From the NCBI RefSeq assembly GCF_030813695.1, contig NZ_JAUSVA010000002.1:7959501-8023500 (forward strand): a stretch of 64,000 nt of DNA, given 5' to 3'. The notes beneath the pieces were generated by a model. That model worked only from the letters and a program-made list of their open reading frames with translations, was not told the DNA's origin and made no database searches. Numbering within the stretch: the first letter of the stretch is position 1; each line of letters starts with the position of its first letter. Source of the stretch: Kitasatospora herbaricolor. GTDB taxonomy: Bacteria; Actinomycetota; Actinomycetes; Streptomycetales; Streptomycetaceae. A program made the translations under genes and the position numbers. Positions 39,617 through 47,642 of the stretch are shown here, piece after piece.

Positions 39617-41487
39617 GCGGGCCGGCCGCCGGCCGGTGGGACGTGATCGTGGTCGGTGCCGGGTTCGCCGGCTCCCTGGTCGCCCGGGACCTGGGCGCCC
39701 GCGGCTGGCGCGTCCTGGTGCTGGAAGCGGGCGCGGGAACGCCCGACGACCCCGACCGGGAACGGGCCGACGCACTGGAGACCTTCCGTTCGGCCCTCGC
39801 CAAGGTGCCCAACTCGCCCTACCCGGTGAGCACCGCCGCGCCCTCGCCGGACATCCTCGACCTCACCGGCCGCCCGGACGGCGGCTTCGAGGCGGACGGC
39901 TACTTCGTACAGCGCGGCCCGCTCCCGTACGCCAGCGGTTACCTGAGGGCCAACGGCGGCACCGGGCTGGCCTGGACGGGCCTGGCGCCGCGGATGCACC
40001 CCGAGGACTTCCGCGCCGGCGACTTCGGCCACGGCCGCAACTGGCCCATCGGGTACCAGGAGCTGGAGCCGTTCTACCGCGCCGCCGAACGCGAGCTGGG
40101 GGTGGCCGCCGACGTCGACGAGCAGCGCGAGGACGTGGGCCTGCCCTTCCCGGCCGGCTACCGGTTCCCGACCCGGGCGATCCCGCGCACCCACCTGGAC
40201 ACGGTCATCGCCGGCGCGCTCGACGGCCGCCCGGTCCGCGAGCGACCCGGGGCCGCGCCGACCACCCTGCGGGTCGTCACCACCCCGCACGCCAGGAACG
40301 GCCGTCCGAACCAGGAGCCCGGCCCGGACGGCCGGCCCCGGCCCGCCGCGGACGACGCGGTGTGCCGCGGGCACGCCAGCTGCGTGCCGATCTGCCCGTC
40401 CGGCGCCAAGTACACCCCGCTGCGCACCCAGGCCCGGTGGTCCTCCTCCGTCACCCTGCTCACCAGGGCCGTGGTCAGCCGCCTGCGGCTGGACGCGAGC
40501 GGCCGCGCCACCGGTGTCGAGTACCTGCGTCACCCGGGGGACGGGAGCGCGGCGGCAGCCGTCCCCCGCACCGCCGAGGCCGATCTGGTGGTGCTGGCCG
40601 CGCACGCGATCGAGAACGCCAAACTCCTGCTGCTCTCCGGAGCGGCGGCCGGCAGCGGCCAGGTCGGCCGCAACCTGATGGACCATCCGGTGCTGCTCAC
40701 CTGGGGGCTGATGCCCCGGCAGGTCGGCCCCTACCGGGGTCCGGGCTCGACCTCCGGCCTGGAGGGGTTCCGGTTCGGCCCGGCCAGGGCCCGCCGGGCG
40801 CCGTTCCGGATCGAGATCGGGAACTGGGGGTGGACCTGGGCGCTCGGCCCGCCGGACGGGCGGGTCGCCGAACTCCTGCGCACCGGCGGGCCGGACGGGC
40901 GCGGCCTGTTCGGCCCGGAGCTGCGACGGGCGGCCGGAGACCGGATCGGCCGCGAGTTCGCCTTCCAGTTCGAGATGGAACAGGACGCCGACCCGGCGAA
41001 CCGGGTCACCCTCGACCCGGCCGTCCGCGACCCGCTGGGCATTCCGCGCCCGGTCCTGCACTACGACCTGTCGGACTGGGTCAAACGGGGGATCGCCGCC
41101 GCCAAGGCCGTCTCGGACCAGCTCTTCGCGCTCCTCGGGGCCGAGGACCGGACCCGCTTCGCACCCGGACCGGTATGGCCCGGCCGGTTCGAGCACGAGG
41201 GCCGTGCCTACGCCTACCGGGCGGCCGGCCACGGCGCGGGGACCCACATCATGGGCGACTCCCCGCGGACCTCGGTGGTCGACCAGTGGCAGCGCTGCTG
41301 GGACCACCCCAACCTGTACGCCGTCGGCTGCGGCAGCATGCCCAGCGTCGCGACCTCCAACCCCTCGCTGACCATGGCGGCCCTCGCCCTGCGCAGCGCC
41401 GGGCGGATCCACCAGGACCTGCTCGCCCGCCACCGGCCGGTGCCGCTCCGGGGCCCCGCCGCACTCGAAGGAGCCGACCACTCGTGA
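39613..41487 (+). CDS. GMC-family FAD dehydrogenase with Fe-S-type cysteines
   Basis: 624 residues from GTG. WDVIVVGAGFAGSLVARDLG is the ADP-binding motif. GHGRNWPIGYQELEPFYRAA and GRNLMDHPVLLTWG are GMC signatures, and the catalytic His/Asn region is GAGTHIMGDSPRTS with MPSVATSNPSLTMAALA. Cys251-x5-Cys257-x3-Cys261 in AVCRGHASCVPICPSGAKY matches the three [3Fe-4S] ligands of bacterial FAD-glucose dehydrogenase alpha subunits. The extra cysteine those enzymes use to link to the gamma subunit is Arg here. It oxidises a polyol or sugar and passes electrons through the cluster. Coupled at both ends (GTGA overlaps). Confidence 0.9.
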   Translation: MSGPAAGRWDVIVVGAGFAGSLVARDLGARGWRVLVLEAGAGTPDDPDRERADALETFRSALAKVPNSPYPVSTAAPSPDILDLTGRPDGGFEADGYFVQRGPLPYASGYLRANGGTGLAWTGLAPRMHPEDFRAGDFGHGRNWPIGYQELEPFYRAAERELGVAADVDEQREDVGLPFPAGYRFPTRAIPRTHLDTVIAGALDGRPVRERPGAAPTTLRVVTTPHARNGRPNQEPGPDGRPRPAADDAVCRGHASCVPICPSGAKYTPLRTQARWSSSVTLLTRAVVSRLRLDASGRATGVEYLRHPGDGSAAAAVPRTAEADLVVLAAHAIENAKLLLLSGAAAGSGQVGRNLMDHPVLLTWGLMPRQVGPYRGPGSTSGLEGFRFGPARARRAPFRIEIGNWGWTWALGPPDGRVAELLRTGGPDGRGLFGPELRRAAGDRIGREFAFQFEMEQDADPANRVTLDPAVRDPLGIPRPVLHYDLSDWVKRGIAAAKAVSDQLFALLGAEDRTRFAPGPVWPGRFEHEGRAYAYRAAGHGAGTHIMGDSPRTSVVDQWQRCWDHPNLYAVGCGSMPSVATSNPSLTMAALALRSAGRIHQDLLARHRPVPLRGPAALEGADHS

Positions 41488-42437
41488 GCCCGTCCCCGTC
41501 CGTGAGCCCGTCCCCGCGAACCGCCCCGACCACCCCTCCTGCCCCCAGGGCCGGGGCGGGCGAGCCGTTCGCCCCCGCGCGTGCGGAGCGACCGCCGCTG
41601 CCACCCGTCCCCGCGCCGTACCGACTCCCCTTCCACTACGGCGCGCTGCACATCGTCGGGCTGGACTACCTGGTGGCCCCGGGGCCGGTCCGCGACCTGC
41701 TCGCCGAGCACCATCCGGACCTGGCCGCGGCCGACTTCGACGGCCGGGCCTGCGTCTCCCTCAACTACCAGCTGTACTTCGCCCAGTACCCGACCGGCGG
41801 CGGGATCACCCAGGAGGTGGAGGTCAACATCGTCGCCCACCCGGCGGCCGCGGCCGGCCGGCCGGCCGCGATCGGGTACGGGGAGTACGCGCGCGGGGTC
41901 GACCAGACCAAACTGCTCGGCATCGCCCGGATCCACGTCCTGTGCGACAACGCGCTCGCCATCGACGCCGGCCGCCGGCTGTACGCCGAACCCAAGTACC
42001 CGGGCCGCTTCGAGAGCGTCATGCCCTCGCCCAACGGCCCCGCCGGCGGAACGGCCTGGTCGGTGGTCGCCCGGCAGGCGGCGCTCGGCGGGGACGGCAC
42101 CGTCGGCCCGGCCGGCCGGGCACTCTTCTCCTTCTCGGCCGATCTGGCCGGCCTCACCCCGGAGCCGGTCCACAGCGCGCCCGTCACCGGGTACGGCACC
42201 GACCCGGTGGCGGGTCTGCTCGCCGGGCCGATGAACGTCCACCAGCCCTACCAATACCACGAGTTGGACGACTCCACCGCGAGCCGGGTCACGCTTGCGG
42301 TCGCGGACCGCGCCGGCGGCGTCGGACGGGACCTGGCCACCCTGGTCGGCGACGCCCCGGCGGCGGGGGTCTGGACGTACCAGTCGGCGCCGGTGGCCGC
42401 CCACCACCGGGCGTACTACGTCCCGTCGAAGGCCTGA
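41484..42437 (+). CDS. acetoacetate decarboxylase-like protein of the dehydrogenase operon
   Basis: 317 residues from GTG in a GTGA overlap. After a Ser/Pro-rich N-terminus (1-45), LPFHYGALHIVGLDYLVAPG and ACVSLNYQLYFAQYPTGGGI-TQEVEVNIVAHP are followed by AIDAGRRLYAEPKYPGRFES. The last block resembles the AGR-x-PKK active-site stretch of acetoacetate decarboxylases; Lys171 would be the Schiff-base lysine, but the neighbouring lysine is Tyr. The fold assignment is tentative. Tight coupling to the dehydrogenase points to processing of its product or another accessory role. It could also bind rather than cleave the ligand. Confidence 0.6.
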   Translation: MSPSPSVSPSPRTAPTTPPAPRAGAGEPFAPARAERPPLPPVPAPYRLPFHYGALHIVGLDYLVAPGPVRDLLAEHHPDLAAADFDGRACVSLNYQLYFAQYPTGGGITQEVEVNIVAHPAAAAGRPAAIGYGEYARGVDQTKLLGIARIHVLCDNALAIDAGRRLYAEPKYPGRFESVMPSPNGPAGGTAWSVVARQAALGGDGTVGPAGRALFSFSADLAGLTPEPVHSAPVTGYGTDPVAGLLAGPMNVHQPYQYHELDDSTASRVTLAVADRAGGVGRDLATLVGDAPAAGVWTYQSAPVAAHHRAYYVPSKA

Positions 42438-42527
42438 GCCCGGCCCGACCCACCCGCCTCGGGCCACCGGGGCCCGCCGGGCCGCCCGGCGGCGCGCCCG
42501 CCGCGCGGGTCCGGTCCGAGCAAGGAG

Positions 42528-43475
42528 ATGACGGATGGTCCGGCAGGAACCGACCGCCGTACGCCCGGCCGCCGTACGCCGCGCCGTTGTTCCGGTCGGG
42601 GGGCGGGCCGCCGGGGGAACGGGCCGGCGTCCGTCGTGACCGGGCCGGGCGTACGCTGCCACGACCTCGGCCTCCTGGAGGACCGGCCGAGCCGGTCGGA
42701 CGGGTCGGCGCTCCCGGCCCGGGGCGGAGCGTCGGCGGCCCCGCCGCAGGGGCCGGCGGCGACGGCGGCCAAGGCCGTCGCCTGCCTGGCGCTGGTGCTG
42801 GCGGTGCCACTGACCGGCGGCGCCGGCCGGCAGCCCGCCGGGCCGCCGGCCGGGCCCGGGCCGGCCCATCGCGCGGCCGGCCCGTACACCGACCCTGCGG
42901 GCCCGGCGGCGGGCGGTGACAGCGGTGATCCGGCCGGGCGGGCGGGCTCGGTCGAACTGCCGCTCGCCGTCCGGGCCGCCGCGCTCCCGTACCAGGGTCT
43001 GGGGATGCTGGTCGCGCAGCGCTCGGGCCTGCGACTGGGGTCCGGCCCGGTGCAGGAGCGTCCCTCGACCCGGGCCGGTGCCGGGGACGCCACCGGGGAC
43101 TCCCAGCAGTGGATCCTCCGGCCCGTTCCGGGTGGGGAGCTGGTGGTGCAGGCCCTGTCGTCGAGCGGCTCCCACGATCCCGGCGCGCTCACGGTGCTGG
43201 TGGACGGCACGGTCGGGCTCCGGGCCGACCGCTCGCCGGCCGGCCAGGAGGAGGCCTCCCAATTGTGGAGATTCGTCGATCATTCGGTGGCCGCGTTCCG
43301 CGCCGACCCGGTCACCGGCATGCTGGCGACTGCCTTCAGGATCCGTGCGCACCAGGGCGGTTGCCTGCTCGACGGGGGCACCGGCCGGGCTCCCGCGCTG
43401 GGGCCGTGCGAGGATCCGCGGGCCTGGTGGACCGCCCTGGGGTTCTACGGCGGAACCCGGTGGGGACTTCGGTAG
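42528..43475 (+). CDS. exported protein with ricin-B-lectin-like repeats
   Basis: 315 residues. The first ~80 are Arg/Gly-rich and atypical. A hydrophobic segment (AATAAKAVACLALVLAVPLT) lies at about 80-100, followed by a Gly/Pro linker. The C-terminal ~170 residues have beta-trefoil hallmarks: SQQWILRPVPGGELVVQALS, ASQLWRFVDHSVAAFRADPV and a final AWWTALGFYG, i.e. QxW-like motifs at about 50-residue spacing. The start is uncertain: the ATG directly abuts AAGGAG, and GTG at 42636 would give a shorter protein. A cell-surface carbohydrate-binding role is inferred; no catalytic domain. Confidence 0.6.
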   Translation: MTDGPAGTDRRTPGRRTPRRCSGRGAGRRGNGPASVVTGPGVRCHDLGLLEDRPSRSDGSALPARGGASAAPPQGPAATAAKAVACLALVLAVPLTGGAGRQPAGPPAGPGPAHRAAGPYTDPAGPAAGGDSGDPAGRAGSVELPLAVRAAALPYQGLGMLVAQRSGLRLGSGPVQERPSTRAGAGDATGDSQQWILRPVPGGELVVQALSSSGSHDPGALTVLVDGTVGLRADRSPAGQEEASQLWRFVDHSVAAFRADPVTGMLATAFRIRAHQGGCLLDGGTGRAPALGPCEDPRAWWTALGFYGGTRWGLR

Positions 43476-43827
43476 TTGCTACGGATACCCGGGCAGCTGG
43501 TGCACCCCCCGGGGCGGCGGTGCGCCGTCCTGACGGGGCACCGAAAGGGACGGGCGCGGGGCACCGGGTCGTCCTGCGGTCGTGGCCGGCCTGCCTTGCC
43601 CGGTGGGTCGGGCCGGTGCTGGGACGGGCACGGAAGAGGTGTTCGGGGGTGTACTCCGGGCGGGGCGGGGCAGACGCGTCTGAAGGCTCCGGGCCGATTT
43701 CCCGGGTGTTCCGACGGTCCACTCCACGGGGCCGGGCGGGCGGGCCGCGCCGGCGGCCCGCCCGCCGTGCCTACCCGGTGTCCGCGAACCGCACTGTTCC
43801 GCCTGTTCGATTGAGGAGTTTTGCAGC
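43476..43827. other. intergenic region, 352 bases
   Basis: No coding signal. The terminator at 43735 lies near its end; the last ~50 bases are A/T-richer and contain GAGGAG, the ribosome binding site of the next gene. Confidence 0.45.
43735..43766 (+). terminator. hairpin terminator
   Basis: A perfect 14-bp stem (43735-43748 with 43753-43766), 4-base loop, upstream of the acetyl-CoA-synthetase-like remnant. Confidence 0.65.
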
Positions 43828-44892
43828 ATGTACGGGGATGACATGTACGGGAACGGCTCTGGACTGGTGTACCGCTGCGTCGACCGGCACGTCGAGGCCG
43901 GCCTCGGCGACCGGGTCGCGATCCACTTCGAGGGCGGCCCCGGCGGCGGCCGCTCGCTCAGCTACGGCCGCCTCCAGCAGGAGGTCGCCCGCGCCGCCGA
44001 GGCGCTGGCGGAGCGGGGCACCGCCGCGGGCGACCAGGTGGCGGTGCGGGCCGCGGCCACTCCCGAGACGGTCGTCGCGGTACTCGCCTGCGCCCGGCTC
44101 GGCGCCGTACCAGTACCGGCCGCGCCCCCCGCAGCCGGCTCCGCCGAGCCGGCTGCGGGGGGCGCGGCCGGTGACGCGCTGGCCGTCCGCAGACGCGAGC
44201 GGGCGGGGCGGACCGGCGGCGCCGACGCGGGCTGCGGCTGCGCCCGGCCGGCGGAGGCCGGGGCCGGCGCGGAGGAGCCCGTCCCGGGCGGCAGTTGCGC
44301 CGGCGCCTCGCCGGGCCGGCCACCGAGGGCCGGTCAACCACGATGCTGCGGGCCCGAGTCGGGCCGCACCGCCCGGGTCCACCAAGCCGCCGCCGCCCGC
44401 CGCCGTTCCGGCGCCGCCACACCCGCCCGGCACCTCGTCCCCGAGCCCGAACCGGACGTCGACGTCTACTGGAGCCGGTTCACCGAGGGCTGGGGGAGCG
44501 GCCTGCCGGAGGGCGTCCACGGTCCGCTCGCGGCGGGCGCCACACAGGTGATCCACACCGCCGACCCGGAGGGCCTGCGCGAGGACGAACTCTGGGAGAC
44601 CGTCCAGAAGTACGGCGTGAGCGTGCTCTACACCAGCCCCGAGGACATCCGGACCCTGATGCTCTGGGGCGACGAACTCGGCACCCGGCACGACCTGTCC
44701 AGCCTGCGCATCCTCGGCACGGTGGGCGCCCGGAGCGGCACCGAGGGCTGGATCTGGTACCGCGATCCGGCCGGCGCCGACGGCGAGGACGGCGAGCCGG
44801 ACGGATCGGCGAAGTGGGAACTCCGCACCTGCTCCACCCCGTGGGCCGCCCCGGCGCCGGGCGGCCGGCGCCGGCTGTACGTGGTGCGCTGA
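43828..44892 (+). CDS. degenerate, truncated acetyl-CoA synthetase-like protein
   Basis: 354 residues with an intact frame and RBS (GAGGAG, 9 bases upstream). Residues ~12-97 match the N-domain of AMP-forming acetyl-CoA synthetases (YRCVDRHVEAGLGDRVAIHF, LQQEVARAAEALAERGTAAG, ETVVAVLACARLGAV). Residues ~209-311 match the core (DVDVYWSRFTEGW, HGPLAAGATQVIH, ELWETVQKYGVSVLYTSPED, SSLRILGTVG). The ~110 residues between are low-complexity. The ATP-binding P-loop (TSGTTGKPKG type) is reduced to ESGRTARVHQ, and the whole C-terminal domain with the catalytic Lys is missing. Catalysis is therefore unlikely; it may be a decaying gene or a structural pseudoenzyme. A 27-bp palindrome sits at the first breakpoint. 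Confidence 0.7.
   Translation: MYGDDMYGNGSGLVYRCVDRHVEAGLGDRVAIHFEGGPGGGRSLSYGRLQQEVARAAEALAERGTAAGDQVAVRAAATPETVVAVLACARLGAVPVPAAPPAAGSAEPAAGGAAGDALAVRRRERAGRTGGADAGCGCARPAEAGAGAEEPVPGGSCAGASPGRPPRAGQPRCCGPESGRTARVHQAAAARRRSGAATPARHLVPEPEPDVDVYWSRFTEGWGSGLPEGVHGPLAAGATQVIHTADPEGLREDELWETVQKYGVSVLYTSPEDIRTLMLWGDELGTRHDLSSLRILGTVGARSGTEGWIWYRDPAGADGEDGEPDGSAKWELRTCSTPWAAPAPGGRRRLYVVR
44115..44172. repeat. 27-bp perfect inverted repeat inside the ACS-like gene
   Basis: 44115-44141 is exactly complementary to 44146-44172, with a 4-base centre (CGCC). It encodes residues ~96-115, exactly where similarity to acetyl-CoA synthetases stops. Confidence 0.9.
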
Positions 44893-45167
44893 CGGCGCGC
44901 CGGGCACCGGGCACCGGGCAGGGAACCGTGGCCGGCGGCAGGGCGGACCGGTAGGATCTGCGCCGCCCGCCGCCAGGCCGTGTCGGACACGGTCCGGGCG
45001 TCGTCGACGACCGCGGGGCCGCCACCTCGGCTACGGCACGGGCGGCCTTCTGGTTCCCCGTCCCCGTCACGGGGCGGCGGGGACGGGCCGGCGCGCACCA
45101 CGCGGGCCCGCCACGCCCGGCCGGGCGGGCGAAGGGCCGGGCGGTGGGCCGGGCGAGGAGGGGAAGC

Positions 45168-46334
45168 ATGCGCGATCCGTTGGAGTGGCGGGCCGGGGAC
45201 GGGCCGCTGGCCGCCTGGCTGGAGCTGGTCGGGGAGCTGCTGGCCGGCCCGCAGCCGGGCGGGTACGTCGTCCGGGGTGACCTTCGGTGGCCCGACCAGC
45301 CCTACGGTGTGGAGCTCGCCCGGGGTCTGACCCCGGCCGGGGTGGCCGAACTGCTCACCGCGGAGGGCGTGGACGGCCTGCACGTCCGCACCTCCGGCGG
45401 CCGGCTGTTCGCCGAGCCGCACCTGGAGATCGCACCCACGGCCGAGCCCGTCCTCGGCCCGGACGGCCCCGGCGTCCGGATCCTGCACGTCACGCCGGTC
45501 GGGCTGGCGGCCGGCACCGTCCCGCTGATCGGCCGGATCCGGACGCCCGCCGAACTGGCGGGCTGGCTGGACGGGTTGTCGCCGCTGCTGCCCGGCGGCA
45601 TGCCCGGGTTCGACTGGCCGCGGACGGCGCTCGCCGAGCCGCTGGGAGCGACCCTGCTGCGCCGGCGGGACTCCGTCCTGCTGACCCTGCAACCGCTGGA
45701 GGCCGCCGAGCGCAGCGGGGTGGACGGCACCTCCCGGTTGATCCTCGACTCCCGGGCCCCGGACCTGGCGGGGCACGCGGCACTGCTGGGCACGCCCGCC
45801 GTGCTGGAGGAGCGGGCCCTGTCCACCGTGCGCGATCTCGGGCGGTGGCTCGGCGAACTGGCGGCGGGGTGGGGGAGCGGACCGGCGCCGGTGCCGGGTC
45901 TGCTGGCGGGTGCCGCGCCGCTGCCGCGCGCGACCCGGGCGAGCGTGCGCCGGATCGAGCACGGTGAGGCCGAGCTGATGCTCCGACGGCACGGGCGCTC
46001 CGAGCTGTGGGTGCGGGGGCCCGCGTCCGAGGTCGCCGCCTGGGCCGTCCCGCTGCTGGAGCCGGCCGTCCACGAGGAGGCCCCGGCCGGCTCGCGGCGC
46101 CGGCTCGCCCGCTGGCTGGAGCGCGTCGGCGGCGCGGTCCTCGGCGGGCCCGCCGTCTGGACGGTGAGTACAACGGCGGCCCCGCTGTCCGCCGTGGAGC
46201 TGGCCGGCTGGCTCCTCGCGCACTGCCCCGGCCGGGTCCTCGCGGTCGACCGCGCCGGCGTGGGTTCCCTCACCCTCGGCGGTACCCGGACCTCGGACGG
46301 CTGGGTCACCGTCACCGGGCGCCGCGCCCCCTGA
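45168..46334 (+). CDS. protein of unknown function (388 aa)
   Basis: 388 residues starting MRDPLEWRAGDGPLAAWLEL, with GAGGAGGGG ending 5 bases before the ATG. It is soluble, with no signal or transmembrane segment, and seems to contain repeats of a helix-strand unit around PAELAGWLDGLSPLLPGG and AVELAGWLLAHCPGRVLAVD, suggesting an internal duplication. Strands such as GVRILHVTPVGLAAGTVPLI alternate with short helices. No catalytic motif recognised. A 275-base leader with a TAGGAT -10-like box (44952-44957) and an 8-bp hairpin (45059-45085) precedes it. No function is proposed. Confidence 0.7.
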   Translation: MRDPLEWRAGDGPLAAWLELVGELLAGPQPGGYVVRGDLRWPDQPYGVELARGLTPAGVAELLTAEGVDGLHVRTSGGRLFAEPHLEIAPTAEPVLGPDGPGVRILHVTPVGLAAGTVPLIGRIRTPAELAGWLDGLSPLLPGGMPGFDWPRTALAEPLGATLLRRRDSVLLTLQPLEAAERSGVDGTSRLILDSRAPDLAGHAALLGTPAVLEERALSTVRDLGRWLGELAAGWGSGPAPVPGLLAGAAPLPRATRASVRRIEHGEAELMLRRHGRSELWVRGPASEVAAWAVPLLEPAVHEEAPAGSRRRLARWLERVGGAVLGGPAVWTVSTTAAPLSAVELAGWLLAHCPGRVLAVDRAGVGSLTLGGTRTSDGWVTVTGRRAP

Positions 46335-46391
46335 GGGCGCTCCGGGAGGCGGGGCGGACCGGGGCCGCCGGCCTTCGCGGGACCGGGCCGA

Positions 46392-46414
46392 TTGTCAGAC
46401 CCCCCGCCTAAAAT
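46392..46414 (+). promoter_or_regulatory. candidate PafBC / RecA-NDp DNA-damage promoter
   Basis: TTGTCAGAC (46392-46400), 8 bases, TAAAAT (46409-46414). The mycobacterial RecA-NDp promoter bound by PafBC has tTGTCRgtg-N8-TAnnnT; all defining positions except the gtg (gac here) agree. A second TTGTCAGTG lies at 46420-46428 without a -10. The predicted start site is ~40 bases upstream of the ATG at 46460. Confidence 0.5.
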
Positions 46415-46459
46415 GGGGGTTGTCAGTGAGCACCCCACCGCCGCACCAGGAGGTCGCCG

Positions 46460-46759
46460 ATGTCCGCTGCCACCGTCAGCCGCTCGATGCCCAAGCGCAA
46501 GGCCGCAACTCCTGCCCGCCCACGCCGCCGTCTCGGCCCGCCCGCCCCGCAGCCCCTGCCGCCCGGGCTGCCCCGGGCCTGGTACGAGGACCACAACCGC
46601 CGCCTCAAGGCGATGCGCCTGGCCATCGTCCTGCTCGACTCCGGCAACTACCTCCCGCAACAGGCGACCAACCGTCGGATCCGCTCCGTGGCGAGCCGGA
46701 TCGGCATCCACCGGCCGTCGGCGGTGACCTGCCGCGCGGTCAGGTCCCTGCTGGCCTGA
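46460..46759 (+). CDS. small basic protein, possible DNA-damage-inducible
   Basis: 99 residues, strongly basic. The N-terminal third is Arg/Pro/Ala-rich (MPKRKAATPARPRRRLGPPA). The C-terminal two-thirds are helical: PRAWYEDHNRRLKAMRLAIV, DSGNYLPQQATNRRIRSVAS, RIGIHRPSAVTCRAVRSLLA, which can form a helix-turn-helix-like bundle. AGGAGG is 6 bases before the ATG. A PafBC-type promoter motif lies upstream, which would make the gene SOS-independent damage inducible. No family recognised. Size, charge and promoter fit a DNA-associated protein (inference). Confidence 0.7.
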   Translation: MSAATVSRSMPKRKAATPARPRRRLGPPAPQPLPPGLPRAWYEDHNRRLKAMRLAIVLLDSGNYLPQQATNRRIRSVASRIGIHRPSAVTCRAVRSLLA

Positions 46760-46868
46760 CTCCGCCTGCGGCCTGCCACGGCGCCCGGTCCGCGGGCTCC
46801 GTGGCAGGCCGCGCCGTCCTCGCCTCAGCTCTCCTGCGCCCCGTTCGCGGCCGCCGGCCGCCGCCGGT

Positions 46869-47435
46869 TCAGCCGTGGACGGCGGACCGCTGTTCGAGCA
46901 CCCGCAGCGCCAGCTCGCCCCAGCGGATGTTCTCCCGTTCGAAGGCCATCCCGCGCAGCAAGGTCAGATACGGGCCGACGCGCTCGGCCCCGGCGAAGTA
47001 CTGCTCCTCACTCCGGCCGTTCAGCATCCGGGCCTGCAGCCGTTCGTAGCGGGCCAGCTTGCCGGTCGCCCAGGCGATCCGCTCGGCGACGGCGACCCGG
47101 ACCGCCCCGAGGTCGCCCACGTCCGCGCAGCGGACCTTGACCATCAGCTCGTCGCGGACGGCCGTGGGCCTGGCCGGCGACTCGGCGGTGTAGGCCCGGA
47201 CGGCGGCCAGCCCGGCCTCGGTGAGCGAGAAGAGCCGTTTGGTGGGCCGCCGTTCCTGCTCGACGACGCGTGCGGCGATCAGCCCGTCGCCCTCCATCCG
47301 CTCCAGCTCCCGGTAGAGCTGCTGCGGCGTGGCCATCCAGAAGTTGGCGACCGAGGCGTCGAAGGCCTTGGCGAGGTCGTACCCGGACGCCTCACCGTCC
47401 AGCAGGGCGGCCATCACCGCGTTGCGCAATGCCAT
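46869..47435 (-). CDS. PadR-family transcriptional regulator
   Basis: 188 residues. The winged helix begins at the N-terminus: MALRNAVMAALLDGEASGYD, LAKAFDASVANFWMATPQQL, YRELERMEGDGLIAARVVEQ and RRPTKRLFSLTEAGLAAVRA. A C-terminal helical dimerisation domain (AERIAWATGKLARYERLQAR) follows, as in the PadR-Vir type (subfamily with long C-domain). It is divergent from the NTF2-fold gene at 47643, its probable target, with a TACTCAA/TTGACTA dyad between them. Confidence 0.92.
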   Translation of the reverse strand: MALRNAVMAALLDGEASGYDLAKAFDASVANFWMATPQQLYRELERMEGDGLIAARVVEQERRPTKRLFSLTEAGLAAVRAYTAESPARPTAVRDELMVKVRCADVGDLGAVRVAVAERIAWATGKLARYERLQARMLNGRSEEQYFAGAERVGPYLTLLRGMAFERENIRWGELALRVLEQRSAVHG

Positions 47436-47609
47436 CCCGTCAACCTAGCACCAGGTGGACGGGCCGCCCGGGGGCCGGCGACGGGTAGCCGGCGGCCGGT
47501 CCGGCTCCGGCGCCGGCGTCCGTTCCGGTGCTCTGCCAGGTCGCCGGGAGGCGTCTGCGCTCGGGCTCTGGACACCGGGCGGGCGCACCCGGATACTCGC
47601 TGAAGCACC

Positions 47610-47627
47610 TACTCAATTTGTTGACTA
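47610..47627. promoter_or_regulatory. possible PadR operator
   Basis: TACTCAATTTGTTGACTA: arms TCAA/TTGA with flanking TA/TA, in an A/T-rich island 15 bases before the GTG at 47643. It contains a TTGACT hexamer. PadR sites are usually A/T-rich dyads, but the consensus ATGT-N8-ACAT is not present. Confidence 0.4.
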
Positions 47628-47642
47628 TCGAGAGGTTGGCCC

